Program-made: the position numbers and the translations under genes
Part shown: piece after piece, positions 1 through 10,741 of the stretch
Position numbering within the stretch: position 1 is the first letter of the stretch
How the letters are laid out: every line of letters begins with the position of its first letter
DNA from: Chiua virens
Taxonomy: Eukaryota; Basidiomycota; Agaricomycetes; Boletales; Boletaceae
Reading direction: 5' to 3'
Length of the DNA stretch: 64,000 bases
Assembly (NCBI GenBank): GCA_019787685.1
Contig: JAHNUO010000009.1
Location: 496,001-560,000 of the forward strand
Notes under the pieces: model-generated
Database searches by the model: none
What the model saw: the letters and a program-made list of their open reading frames with translations, nothing else
Told to the model about the DNA's origin: nothing

Positions 1-416
1 AAGGAAAGGGAAGGAGACATTATTGTCCCTTAAGAGCTGGAGATAGGTTTTATAATGATGATAGGGAAGTTACTATGGAATAGTGGGGTTTATATGGTGC
101 TAGCTGATGATAGTTACATAAATATAACATGATAGAACCATTATCAAATGTATGTAAGTACTTTCCAACATGTTAGGGTCTGATATATATAATCCAAACT
201 TAAAGTCAAAGAACTGTCCCAATGAGTGATCATTTTGAAATGATTGCCATTTCATTAAATCTTATTCAAATTCTTTGACCCTTGGTCCAATAGAAAGCCA
301 GGAGTAGGTACTATATTTCATATTCCCACAGGTCTGGGTAAGGTTTAGTGGTTACCACATTTTATTGCATTTAGTGAAAAACATGCAAACATTGGGACAG
401 TTGTTTGAGCCACTGT
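1..416. other. AT-rich gene-free stretch
   Basis: No coding frame here has codon structure or recognisable motifs. The stretch is AT-rich and leads into retrotransposon LTR debris at 417. Nothing else can be supported. Confidence 0.6.
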
Positions 417-471
417 AGGTATCAAGTGTAGTGAAGAGGTACAAGTGAAATGAAAGAAAGAAATTGTAACA
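417..471 (-). repeat. Gypsy LTR 5'-terminal fragment
   Basis: About 55 bp match, in reverse complement, the first bases of the 725-bp LTR seen intact at 39482 (LTR start TGTTACAATTTC, here ending at 471). The fragment abuts directly another piece of the same LTR family, so the locus is rearranged. Confidence 0.7.
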
Positions 472-888
472 GATCAAGGGTCAAGGGTTGACTGCATTGA
501 GTCGGAGTTGTTCAAGGGACAATGAGAGAAGTCCCTGGTCGAGTGGTCACAAGGAAGTGTCCTGAGTGGAGCAGTGATACTCAGCTAGATTGTGGGTACT
601 ACAGAAGTACAGTAGTACAGAGGGAGTATCGCTGTGAGGTATATATATGTTGATATAAAAAGGGGTGTTCCGATGAAGAGGAACCAAGCAAAGGGAACAA
701 AGGTGAAGTAGTAATACTTCGTAAGAAGAGGAAGTCATACGATGATGACTGATCAAGGAAGAAAGCTACCATGCTATGGAGCGATATGATCTCCGCAAGT
801 ATGGGAAGTGGGTCATAGAGCGGAAGAGCTAGGTAAGAGTTCATTGGGGAAATGGAGTCGACAAGGCAAAAAGAGAAAAGTTGTAACA
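472..888 (-). repeat. Gypsy LTR fragment (3'-truncated)
   Basis: Reverse-strand relic of the 725-bp LTR family. It shares the GTCCCTGG, GAGTGGTCACAAGG and ACTCAGCTAGATTG blocks with the minus-strand LTR at 59343-60074, and its distal end reads TTGTAACA like the LTR 5' terminus. The LTR 3' third is missing. It is diverged and AT-shifted. Confidence 0.65.
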
Positions 889-904
889 GAGAGGGGCAAA
901 GCCT

Positions 905-1345
905 GAGGGGGGGCAGAGGGTTAGAAAGATGGTTAGCAGATGTTTTGAATAATTTAATATAGAAGCATATGCTTCTTTACCTCTTTCTCTCCCTCTCCAA
1001 GCCTACCAAACACTCTCAGGGTGCCTTTCTCACTTCCTGAACAATGATGACATACAAATTGATACATAGCCTATGATTTCAGAGCAACTATCCACCTCTT
1101 TTAAGATATTGAAACCATATATATGGAATGTACAGCACTCAATTGAAAAATGAAAGTGGAGTAGTAGGCTACTTTTGGAATAATATCTTCCAAGCACTTA
1201 TGTAAGCAACTTCTATGCCTTGGTGGCCAGAAGCCAGGAATAATGGGGAAAAAAGCATATGCTTCTATATTACATAAATTATCCAAAACTATCTGTAAAC
1301 CCTCTGTCCAACCTTTTGCTAACCCTTAGGCTCTCCTAATTCTCT
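905..1345. repeat. Inverted-repeat, MITE-like unit
   Basis: Two arms at about 905-976 and 1252-1345 are imperfect reverse complements. Both carry the palindrome AGCATATGCT next to TATAGAAG/CTTCTATA and AAATTATTCAAAAC-like sequence, and end in GAGGGTT/AACCCTC tracts. The central ~275 bp has no credible coding frame. This looks like a decayed foldback or MITE element, but no target duplication was identified. Confidence 0.4.
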
Positions 1346-1640
1346 TCACCTATTCTAAGTTCTCTAATCTACCTCCTATGTATTGATTAACAAAGAATAT
1401 ATATAATAAACCATGTGCTAACCCTCTGTCAACCCTCTTGAGATGTTCTAAATGACTAGTGAACATCTTGAATACCATCTAGACATATGAGATTTTATGT
1501 GGAAAAAATGCAAAATAATCATTTGGAAATGACTGAGGATTGAAAAGAGCTGGAACCCCTTTTAGGTCAGTTTCTTCTCTACAAGGAACCTCTCCCTGAA
1601 AGTGGTTGTGGTTGTGTAAAAACTACTGCCTGCCATATAG

Positions 1641-1766
1641 GCAGTTGGACTAGAATGGTCAGGGCAGCCATTTCAAGTGTATATACTTAATAATAATAAT
1701 GAATGGTGAAAATTTTAAGTGAGGTCTATAGGTAGAATTTTTTTTTTCAATTTACTATGGACTAGT
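1641..1766 (+). repeat. Direct repeat copy A (~126 bp)
   Basis: Nearly the same sequence recurs at 2819-2944: it begins GCAGTTGGACTA, contains CAGGGCAGCCATTTCAAG and ends ACTATGGACTAGT. The pair could be terminal repeats of a small element about 1.3 kb long (1641-2944) or a segmental duplication. The interval between them shows no coding motifs. Confidence 0.6.
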
Positions 1767-2818
1767 AGACCTTGGTGAGTGAGCAAGCTAGCCAGAGCTA
1801 GCCAGCACTCCATGTGGTGAAAAGTAAATTACTGATATGACAGAACTCCTAGGGAAATCACATCCCCCTTTTCCTGGGTTAGGGGGAGTGCAGAGAGGTG
1901 GGGTTTGAAATTTCACAAACTAAAGTCTGAGGTTTGAATAGAACTAGGTTCCAACTCAAACTGAACTCCATCTGATTAACAAGACAGCCACTCAAGAGTT
2001 TATATTATCTAAGTTGATTAAAAACATCATGTAAGTGTACCTACTCCAACTCTTATCTTAGTCAGTGGATGAACCCCTCTCTTCTCTCTGGGAACTTTGT
2101 GTGTAAAACTTTAAAGTTATACTTTCTAGTTTATGCAGGAATATTTCAAAATGCCATTCAGTACTAGGCTGACTCTGGAAGGAAATCAGCACAGTTTGGG
2201 CTCTTTTTTAACTTCTGCCCAAATATACTTTTTCTAGAAGGAGGATTCATATACTTCCACATGCTAATTAGAAGAACATTGCCAGGAGTCTTTATGCTGC
2301 TATAACTTATAATGAGAAAAGTGAGAATTTAATTCTATCTCTGGTTACACTTACACTTCTACTATTTTCAAGAGTGCTTCAACTCTTAGCACTGGTGAAG
2401 GCCTGGCTTGTCATTTAGGAGCTTGGTATAATACTTGAGCTTCCTGTCGGGATTCTTCTCCTATACCCTTCTGCATTATTCTATCATTTCAATCTAGATA
2501 TTAGTAGTGAAGTTTTCTATCTATATAAACAAAGTGAACTGAAGTCTCTATTTAGACTAAGGGTAGAGGGAATCTGGTTTGGTTCAACCATGCTAGTATG
2601 GTGCAGTCAGCTGAATTGGGCTACAATTCAATCAAGCAGGCTAAGGCAGCTGGATTTAATAAATATAGTCACAGATTTCAAACCTGATGCTGGCATTTAT
2701 TTTGAACCTTCTGTCCTATTTCAGTGTCCCTTAACCTCCAAAGCTGTCTGTCTAATTACTAGTTAGAGTTTGTTAGCAGAATACACTTTCTCTTAGACTT
2801 TTTTGTACTGGCATACAG
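1767..2818. other. AT-rich interval between direct repeats
   Basis: No open frame longer than about 60 codons and no recognised motif. If the flanking 126-bp repeats are terminal repeats, this would be the internal part of a short non-autonomous element; otherwise it is decayed spacer. Confidence 0.4.
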
Positions 2819-2944
2819 GCAGTTGGACTAAAATGGTCAGGGCAGCCATTTCAAGTGTATATGCTTGATAATAATAATGAATGGTGAAAATTTTGAGGTC
2901 TATAGGTAGGATTTTTCAAGTTTTTCAATCCACTATGGACTAGT
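2819..2944 (+). repeat. Direct repeat copy B (~126 bp)
   Basis: Partner of 1641-1766. Its end (ACTATGGACTAGT) coincides exactly with the start of an LTR relic at 2945, so that LTR element probably inserted at this point. Confidence 0.6.
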
Positions 2945-3184
2945 TGTAAGGGCTCAGTCTCAATATCAATAAGCAAAGTGCTAAAGATTTCAAGACTAAA
3001 GAAATACAATGAAATGTGCTACTGTCATATACTAAATCTATAGAACATTAGAGAACAATGAGAATGTCTAAGTAAGACAGATTAAAGGGTATGACATATG
3101 TATCAGTAAGCTATCAGTTAACCAATGATATAGAATGATATATGTAAGGGGTAAATAGAAAGAAGGTACTAGAAAATTCTAACA
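2945..3184 (-). repeat. LTR relic related to the outer-element family
   Basis: Read on the minus strand it runs from TGTTAGAATT (3184) to CTTACA (2945). It shares the block TTTAGTCTTGAAATCTT and the order of motifs with the 306-bp LTR at 33880-34185. The bases next to it (3185-3260) read on the minus strand as the polypurine and pol 3' end of the same family (TTGAAATTCCC..., AAGGAGAATAA). It is the 3' LTR of a minus-strand element whose body is mostly lost. Confidence 0.65.
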
Positions 3185-3260
3185 TTATTCTCCTTCTAAG
3201 GCAAAGTGTTCACACAAGCAGGGAATTTGAAACAAAAAGAATGAAAATGATTATATTACT

Positions 3261-4152
3261 TGAAAACTGATAAATTTAGAATTTTTGAACGTAGGAGTAA
3301 TGGGAGGAAGAGGAAGGTTAAGGCAAATAAGGCAGGAACAAGGGAAGTTGGATTCAGAAGATCTAAGATATACATATAACCAAGGTTAGTAGGATGATTA
3401 ACAGAAAAGAAAGGGGTGGGTGCAAGTATGACTCAACCCAAGGAGTTCTTAGGTTGGAGATGAAGTGTCAAGGCTTCAATGAGCACTTTAGAAGCAATTC
3501 AGATGTGTTCCCAGATGAAACTGTATAGAAATCAATAGAACCAGCCGAAAAGCAGATAGTCAGATGGTTCAACAAGGAGACAGAGACCTGAACACAACAG
3601 TGATCAAGTACAAGTAGGAGCAGTTTGAAAGGATGGTGGAAACAGACAAGATGACTTAGAGTGCAAGAGAAAACAAGGATTGAAAGATAAATTTCTATTT
3701 ATGAACACAATTTTATAGTCCAAGGTATTCCTGAGACTTTTACAATGGATGAAGTACTAAATAAATAGGAAAAGCATACATATGATGGAGCTGTTTCTTG
3801 TGGAGATTGACCCATGAAGGGAAAACAATGTTTTGTCAAAGTGAGATAAGATTTGATCCATGAGTCAATGGACCAGCTCAAAACAGCATACATACAATCT
3901 GACTATCTGTATCTGTTAAGCCAATCAGATACATTTCTATGTCACAAAACCATCTGAAAAGAATCTAAGAAGGTATGAAATAAAATAAGAATCAGATGAA
4001 AAATGGGTTCGATTAGTGTGCACTGTTAGATTTTGATTGGATAACCTAATTTGGTCACCTGGCATGGAAACATAAAGAAATGAGAAATAAAACATACATA
4101 TATGAGTTGAATCCACTCAGATAGACACAGGACCATGATGGACAGATAGGAT
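3261..4152. other. AT-rich decayed repeats
   Basis: No coding frame is credible. From about 3400 to 3990 motif order (ACTCAACCCA, TTTTATAGTCC followed by ATTCC.GAGAC) faintly matches the reverse strand of the 611-bp LTR-like element at 6025-6635. It may be a much older copy of that family. Confidence 0.35.
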
Positions 4153-4357
4153 TGTTACAATAGTCCCAGGTAGGGCCTAGCATAGATGCAAAAGTGCTAA
4201 GTATCAAGTGGCTGTGATAACTCAAACAACCACCACTTGATATGTGGTGTGCTGAGGAGTTCAAAGAGAGGTTACTGGTCAGTGGATTGCTACCAGTGAG
4301 GTGAGTTAGAACTCAGGCATTGCTGAGAGTGTCCTGTTGCCAGGAATCTATACCCAA
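4153..4357 (-). repeat. Gypsy LTR 3'-terminal fragment
   Basis: On the minus strand this is the last ~205 bp of the 725-bp LTR family, ending in the terminal TTGTAACA (TGTTACAA at 4153). It retains the CCACTTG/CAAGTGG stem. It joins a plus-strand pol remnant that starts at about 4421, an orientation clash that shows rearrangement. Confidence 0.7.
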
Positions 4358-5778
4358 GGGGCTGAAGACTTCCTCTTGCGATTGAGGTGAACCAAGGAGC
4401 TGGGCATTGGCCACCATAGCATGGAGGGCTACGACTCTCTCATGGTCATGGTCAACCATGGCCTTATGAAGGGGATAATTCTTTGCCCAACAGTGAAAAC
4501 CGCCGACTCTGCAGGTATAGCCTGCCTTTTTTTTCACAAAGTCTACATGTGATTTGGCCTCTACAACAAAATCATCTCTGACCATGGTCTGCAGTTTGCT
4601 TCCGCATTTGCAAAAGAGCTCTCCTGACTCATTGGATACCGCCTCTCCCTCTTCACTGCCTATCATCCTCAATCCAATGGTGAGACAGAACGTGTCAATC
4701 AAGAAGTCGAGACCTACCTCTGCATGTATTGCCAAAACAATCCAGAGAAATGGGCTGACTTACTCTCTATGGCCAAATTCGCACACAATCACCACCCCCA
4801 CTCCATTACTAGCAAATCACCATTCTTCCTCATGATGGGCTATGAACCCCATCCCTTGCCCACTATCATTGTGGAAACCAAACTCCCCACTGTTAAGAAT
4901 GCCTCAAAACCCTCTCCGCCACCTGCAATGAAGCCCTTGTAGTGCACAAACTCACCTGCCAAGCCATGAAAGCTCGCTCCTTCAGGAAGTTTAAACCCTT
5001 CTCAAAGGGTGATCAGGTCTGGTTGGAAGCCCATAACCTGAAACATGGAACTCATCTCTCTGAAACTTGCATCACACCATGAAGGACCTTTTACCATCAT
5101 GGAGGTCCTCTCTCCACTCACCTATTGCTCCACCTCCCCAAGACCTGGAAAATCCATCCAGTCTTCCTATGCCTCTCTCCTATCTCCATATTGAGAAATG
5201 GAGACCTACTGACCCAACTTCCTGAAGCCTCCACCAGACCTTATTGCTGGCGAAGAGGGATACTGAAATCAAGCAGATCATTGCCATAACTGGAACCCAC
5301 ACAACTGCAAGTTCCTGATCCGCTGAAAGGGCTACTCTGTCTCCAATGACTCTTGGGAACCTGAGGTCAACCTTGGAAATGCCAAGGAAACCATCAACAC
5401 TTATAAACCTCTCCATCCCAAAGATTTCCCCTCAGGATCCTGCTGTTCACCCCTTCCACCACCTTGGCCACCATGCTCACCACTCCAACCACCACCAGTC
5501 TGCATCAGAACTGTTATGGCCTATTGCTCATGCTTTACACCAGACTTCAAATCTGACACTGCACCACTCCTCATCTTCAATTCCACCATCATATTCCCCA
5601 CATTGCTCTACCGCTCCCTGTTCCCCTGCTATCTCTCCATCCCTCAGATGCTCTGTCCCTCTCCTCCAAGTCCTTCCTCATGGAGTCTACCCGACCTGTT
5701 TCTCCAGCTGATTCTGCAGTTGCTTCTGCAGGATGGGGAACAGCAAGCATATGCACTCACCCTCCTAATCCTGTTTGC

Positions 5779-5914
5779 CATATTTGTCCTCCTATCATCT
5801 CAGTAGACTTGCCTTTTCATTCACACACTATCTGGGCCTCCTCGCCCATATTTGTCCTCCTATCGTCTCAGTAGACTTGCCTTTTCATTCACACACTATC
5901 TGGGCCTCCTCGCC
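5779..5914 (+). repeat. Tandem duplication, 2 x 68 bp
   Basis: The block beginning CATATTTGTCCTCCTATC recurs once immediately downstream with one substitution (ATC/GTC). It lies inside the decayed pol C-terminal region, in the part matching VDLPYHSHTI of the intact copies. The intact copies have one unit, so the duplication arose in this pseudogene. Confidence 0.85.
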
Positions 5915-6024
5915 CACCCCTGACTACTTTGCTCACATGCAAGCCCTCATCCTCGACCCTAGCATGGTGTTTTCCATCAAACACCATCTCAACCATGACT
6001 CCCCTCTTCATGCTCTCTATGCGG

Positions 6025-6635
6025 TGAAGGTAATAAATCCCAGCTGAAGTGCAATACTCAGGGGGATTGAAAGAAAGAAAAGAGGGTGAAGGAATGTGAT
6101 TCTGCTCAACCCAGGGACAACACTGAGTTGGTGAACAACAAGAAATGGTTTATGAGTAGTCTGAGATGAATCCAGGGCAAATCTGGATTAAAACAGATGG
6201 AAAAGTGGACATGGCAGTCCAATCCAGATCAAGAAAACATGAGGAGAGCAAGAGAAAATGAATGTCGACCGAAAACAATGTGAGACAGATGCACATGGGC
6301 AAAGCTACTGTATTTTGTCAATACAGTGAGTTTTATAGTCCTCGGGAATACCCTCAGACTTGTCCTAAGTAAGGATAATAAACAAAAGAAGGTTTTGTAT
6401 GGTATAAAGTTCGAGGGGCACCCAAATGTCCCTGCAAGGGCTGTGTGACATTGTCTAAGCCAATGCTAAGTATGAATGAGGAACAATTAAAAGAAAGAAA
6501 AGAATCTAGGGCAAAATGAGCACAGATATCTCAATCCGGATGAGTTTGCACAAGCAGACAGATCAGGATCAGGATTGGGTGACAATGGGGTACATAAAAG
6601 TACTATGTGAGCACAGGGAATACATATTCCCTACA
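6025..6635 (-). mobile_element. Solo-LTR-like insertion (611 bp), copy 1
   Basis: On the minus strand it runs TGTAGGGAATA...ATTACCTTCA, i.e. TG...CA ends. A second copy of the same sequence lies on the plus strand at 54941-55557. It has a TATA-like element (ACTATAA) followed by a CTGTATT/AATACAG hairpin, as expected for an LTR promoter. It interrupts the gypsy pol remnant exactly: the pre-insertion frame matches the intact copies across the junction (HALY | LAYLQ). Imperfect flanks (GCGG/CTGG) suggest a decayed 4-5 bp target duplication. There is no internal region, so it is probably a solo LTR. Confidence 0.7.
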
Positions 6636-7453
6636 CTGGCATACTTGCAGAACGAGCAACTCGCCCTTGTCCAGGCCAACCTCTATGGGCCTACACCCAA
6701 CACCCACCTACTCTCAGCCCTTACTGGCCAGATCCATGACAAAATCCATGCATTCCTCAAACATACCCTACACCAAATGCAGATGGGTGAATTCCTTGCA
6801 GACCTCCACCACTACCAAGTGGAGCTCTCCCTCACCCTTGACCAATCCCTCACTTCCAATGCTCCCTCTCCATCTACCCCCTCCACCTCCTCTCTTCCCT
6901 TCTCCCCTGAAGAGATCAGTGCTTGCAACCAAGCTGAAGTGGAACACATGTTCCAAACCAGTCAAGTCGACCTCTCTGAGACCCATCCTCACTACCACAA
7001 GGCCTGCTTCAAGTGCCACAAACTTGGGCATATACACATTGAATGTCAGGACTATCAATGTCCCATCTGCCTTACCTGGTCCCCCGGACACATCCAATCT
7101 CACTGCCCCAGTCAATCCCCTTGCATCCACGCTAGGATTCCTCTGGCCAACTGACTTACTCCCATGGCAACTGGATCCACCATTCCCTTGCCCCATCATC
7201 CCTTCCAACTCCTCATCTAACAGGTTCTCCACCTCTGTGCATCGCCACAACTGCCACCCCATCTATCCAGCCCCTCCACATCACCACCCATCCGGATGCT
7301 CTTCAGCCTCCCCAGACCATCGCTCTGCATCACCATGTGACAACCCAATCAATGATGAAGGTTATGCCAACATTACAGGCAGCCCTATTAGGGATTCATT
7401 CAATTTCTGAGGATGATCTTGCACATGGTACTTTGATCTTAGTCAGGGGGTAA

Positions 7454-8178
7454 TGTTACAATTCATCTTTTCTTTCATCTTTTACTTTGATTTCACTACG
7501 CTCGGTACTACAGGTACCTCCTACATTCAATCCACAAGACTTACTCTTGCTTTGGATTACTCAGCAAAGGTCTTACCCTTTGCCCCATTTACCTTTTCTT
7601 CCTTTGATCTGATTACACAACTCCGGCCCAACCCATTGTTCCATCATCACTTCCTTCCTTTCACTTCTTTGATCCACTAGGGATCTCCTTCATTTCTGCT
7701 GTCACCTCTGACAGTTTCTGCATTTACCTTTGTATCTCCAATCATCTGGTGCTCCTGCCCCACATGACTCCATTTGGCCCTTTGACAGTTCCACTCTTCT
7801 TGGCCACCCCTTTTGGACACTTGGTCCATGCACAATTCTCATAGTATAAAAACCTTGCAGCGATACTCCTGTACCCTAGTCTTGATCTCCACAATCTAGC
7901 TGAGTATCACTGCTCCACTCGGGAACACCCCTGTGACCCCTTGGACTCAATGTAGTCACCCTTGACCCTCAGTCCCTTGGGTATAGATTCCCAACCAGAC
8001 ACCTCAGCAACGCCTGAGTTATCACTTGTCCCACTGGTAGCAATCCACTGACCAGTAACCCCTCATTTTACTCATCCAGCACACCACATACCAAGTGGTG
8101 GTTGTTTGAGTTATCACAGACACTTGGTACTTAGTACTTTTGTGGCTATGCTAGGTCCTACCCGGAACTATCGTAACA
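7454..8178 (+). repeat. 3' LTR of decayed gypsy copy (725 bp)
   Basis: Starts TGTTACAATT, ends CTATCGTAACA, and has the same 725-bp length as the LTRs of the inner element. It retains TATAAA near 7846 and the TAGTCTTGATCT block (7877-7888) that in the intact copy pairs with the primer-binding site. It is preceded by the remnant polypurine tract GGGGGTAA. Many transitions separate it from the young copies. Confidence 0.85.
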
Positions 8179-8384
8179 GTAGTAGAAGAAAGTTTGTATA
8201 CATGACCACTAATGGACTTTACGAGGTCTGGATACTCTGGGATATCACACCAGTGTATGAATAAGTAATGAGACCCATGCCTACTCTGTAAGTATCCTGA
8301 GAATATGGTCAGAAAGCTTGAGTACTCTCCTGAGGGGAGAAAGACATTTCATGGTGATGTAAGCATGAAGTCATAAAGTGTGTG

Positions 8385-8704
8385 AAGATTTTCAAACACA
8401 GATATAATGTAGTCATGTATACCTTTGTTTGTAGCACCAAACAAGACCAAATATCCACTGGTAAATATGAGATCCTATGTCTCAAATTAAAAGTACAAAA
8501 ACCATTGCAATGGGGTCATTGATTTAAAATATTCATATCTTGGGATCCTGTGAACCAAATCACATGACCCAATGGCCACTTTGTAGCCAAGCATGAGTAC
8601 TATCTTTTGTCCTACCAGACCTCAGCAAAACTCTCACCCCTGTTTGCAGTGTGCTTCATGCACTGCATTGCATTTAGTCATTGCAATGGTTTTTGGAGTC
8701 ATTG
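8385..8704 (-). mobile_element. Tc1-like terminal fragment (one end only)
   Basis: Matches, in reverse complement, the left end of the intact Tc1-like element (9352 to about 9640), including the ~220-bp terminal repeat and the TTTGGTGCTACAAAC stretch inside it. It ends at CATTG (8704) followed by TA, as expected for a Tc1 terminus (CAGTG) at a TA target. There is no transposase. It is a deletion derivative or abortive remnant. Confidence 0.65.
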
Positions 8705-8900
8705 TATGTATCAGTAAGCTATCAGTCAGCCTATTATGTAGAATGACACATGTTAGAGATAAATACATGTATATTACTGCAACTACAGAACATGGCACAA
8801 TTGATGACATCATAAGGAAGAAGGGAGAATATTCTATAACATTCTGAAGGATTCTTATTGATCATGACTATAAAATGTCAAAAGGTTAAGGGTTCTGACA
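8705..8900 (-). repeat. LTR relic, outer-related family
   Basis: On the minus strand it starts TGTCAGAACCC (8900) and shares a block near CTGATAGCTTACTGATACATA with the LTR relic at 2945-3184. It stops at 8705, exactly where the Tc1-like fragment begins with its TA, so the Tc1-derived piece interrupts the LTR. Confidence 0.55.
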
Positions 8901-9095
8901 TTAACCCCCTTATACAGTTGAGCATCCACACAAGGAGGAATTTCAAAGCATGAAATATGAAAGTGATTGAAACCCTGTCTGAAATAAATGAAATCAGGAT
9001 TTGTGAAGAGAGGACAGGTTATAGGTAAGGGGACATTTTGACATGCTGGACATGTGCATTCTGAGTCTATGTATGCAGATCTATGAAGCATACTT
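8901..9095 (-). pseudogene. Relic of gypsy pol C-terminus
   Basis: Minus-strand frame resembling the C-terminal tail of the outer element's pol (47446-47720). Both have a C-x-C-P-x-C motif followed by LP, a PDF/PEF segment, and a terminal GVNVRT/GDNVRT running into the LTR. Only the last ~65 codons survive. Confidence 0.65.
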
Positions 9096-9351
9096 TCATC
9101 TGCTTAGCAGGTCTAGTAGCTGTAGGGTGTATGTAAATCTTTGTATGAAGAGTCTTGCTGGATAAAGTGTCACATGGATGAGGCAAGGTGATTGCTCAGT
9201 GGATTGGCTAGGTTACTGGCACTGGATTGTGTAGAACTAGTAAACACTGTTTTATAGCTACACTGGCATTTATTAGAGGCAAACTGCACATGGATTATCA
9301 TTTACCCTACTTCCTACAGTCACTACTCAATAGCTACAGTAGTCTATTGTA

Positions 9352-9572
9352 CAGTGACTTCAAAAACTGTTCCAATAACTAATCCCAAACTGGGGCATGA
9401 AGCACCCCACAATCACCCGTGGGAATCACACCTCACTTTGGTGAGACCAAACAAAGTACAAATTCTTGGCTACAAATTGGTCTCTGGGTCATGTGATTTG
9501 GCTCAAGGGCTATGGAGATATGCCTATTTTAAATTAGGATTACCATTGGAACAGTTTTTGGACTTTTAATAT
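9352..9572 (+). repeat. Left terminal inverted repeat of Tc1-like element
   Basis: About 221 bp, reverse complement of 10742-10962 with roughly 10% mismatches. Starts CAGTGACTTC after the TA target. It is open in one frame along its length, as is the right arm, but this mirrors the repeat and is not evidence of coding. Confidence 0.88.
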
Positions 9573-9703
9573 GAGATATAGGATCTCAATATTGTAAGAG
9601 GTTATTTGCTGTTGTTTGGTGCTACAAACGAAAATATACATGTAAACATGTCATCTGAGTTTTAAAACATTCACACGCCTCTTTACTCTTTACCACTATC
9701 ATC

Positions 9704-10720
9704 ATGCAATCTCTCTCTACTACTCAAAAGAATACCATTCTCGCTCAGCTTGATTCTGGTCATTCCATTCACTCTATTTCATCTAGCACTGGTGTGGGCC
9801 TTGCTACCATCTCCAGACTTCATTCCAAGGAGCGTTCTGACCTCCAAAAGTCTGTTGGGGGTCGTCCACCCAAGCTTTCCCCTACCAATATTCGCCATGC
9901 TATCCATCTCATCTCTTCTCACAAGGCAGAGAATGCTGTCCAGGTGACCAAAGCACTCTCCAATGTCATTAACCAGCCTCTCCATCCTAATACCATTTGT
10001 CACCACCTGAAAAAATCTGGGTTGAAGGCTGTAGTCAAGTCCAAACATCCTTTACTTTCTGCTAAATATCGCAAGGCTCGCTTGGACTTTGCTATTGCTC
10101 ACAAGGATTGGACTATAGAGGACTGGAAGAGGGTCATATGGTCTGATGAGACCAAAATCAATCGTCTAGGGTCAGATGGGCACAAGTGGGTGTGGAAAAA
10201 GCCAGGTGAGGGCCTCAGTGACAGGCTAGTACAAGGAACTGTGAAATTTGGAGGAGGATCTGTGATGGTATGGGGGTGTATGACTTGGCAGGGAGTTGGC
10301 TATGCTGCTAAGATGGATGGTAGGATGGATGGGGACCTTTACCTTCAGATTTTGAAGGATGATCTGCTGAATACTCTGCAGTATTATGGTCTTGATCTAC
10401 CTGACATCATCTTTCAGCAAGACAATAACCCCAAGCACACCTGTAGAAAGGTAAAGGAGTGGCTGGAAGAGCAGGATTTTGAGACCATGGTGTGGCCTGC
10501 ACAGTCCCTTGACCTCAATCCTATTGAACATCTCTGGAGTTACCTCAAGAGAAGGTTGGCAGAGTATGAACATCCCCCTAATGGAATTTTGGAGTTATGG
10601 GAGAGGATTCAGAAGGTATGGGAGGGAATACCAGTTGAGGAGTGTCAGAAGTTGATTGAAAGCATGCCAAGGAGGGTACAGGCTGTGATTAAGGCCAAAG
10701 GAGGATACACCAAGTACTGA
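9704..10720 (+). CDS. Tc1-like transposase (DD34E)
   Basis: Single-exon 338-residue transposase, the usual length for Tc1 (about 340). The N-terminal ~110 residues form two helix-turn-helix segments (SIHSISSSTGVGLATISRLH, then the VGGRPPKLS hinge and a second winged-helix-like part) that would bind the terminal repeats. The catalytic domain shows all three acidic residues: Asp in IWSDETKIN (~residue 147), Asp in IIFQQDNNPKHT (~246) and Glu in LNPIEHLW, with exactly 34 residues between the second Asp and the Glu. A GGGSVMVWG block also fits the family. No stop or frame break is present. It would cut and paste its own element into TA sites. Confidence 0.95.
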   Translation: MQSLSTTQKNTILAQLDSGHSIHSISSSTGVGLATISRLHSKERSDLQKSVGGRPPKLSPTNIRHAIHLISSHKAENAVQVTKALSNVINQPLHPNTICHHLKKSGLKAVVKSKHPLLSAKYRKARLDFAIAHKDWTIEDWKRVIWSDETKINRLGSDGHKWVWKKPGEGLSDRLVQGTVKFGGGSVMVWGCMTWQGVGYAAKMDGRMDGDLYLQILKDDLLNTLQYYGLDLPDIIFQQDNNPKHTCRKVKEWLEEQDFETMVWPAQSLDLNPIEHLWSYLKRRLAEYEHPPNGILELWERIQKVWEGIPVEECQKLIESMPRRVQAVIKAKGGYTKY

Positions 10721-10741
10721 TATATACCAAATACCCTCTCA

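Larger units (their letters stand above)
4421..7410 (+). pseudogene. Decayed Ty3/gypsy pol (integrase to C-terminal module)
   Basis: Degenerate copy of the 3' half of the inner-family pol. From 4421 it follows the integrase core of the intact copies (GLYNKIISD, AYHPQSNGETERVNQEVETYL). Then come the GPY/F region, a chromodomain near 5226-5400 (GYSVSNDSWEPEVNLGNAKET) and the zinc-knuckle module at 6960-7140 (CFKCHKLGHIHIEC and CPICLTWSPGHIQSHC). Stops are mostly TGA at positions where the intact copy has Arg or Trp, e.g. YM*FGLY, ELS*LIGY, IR*KGYS. It is split at 6025-6635 by an LTR-like insertion and carries a 68-bp tandem duplication at 5779-5914. Its 3' LTR follows at 7454. Non-functional. 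Confidence 0.85.

Noticed and set aside
4313..4735. 140-codon minus-strand frame
   Set aside because: Shadow of the plus-strand integrase remnant; the equivalent shadow appears at 44109-44435 in the intact copy.
9354..9569. 71-codon frames at both ends of the Tc1-like element
   Set aside because: They are the two arms of the terminal inverted repeat, open in the same frame by mirror symmetry.
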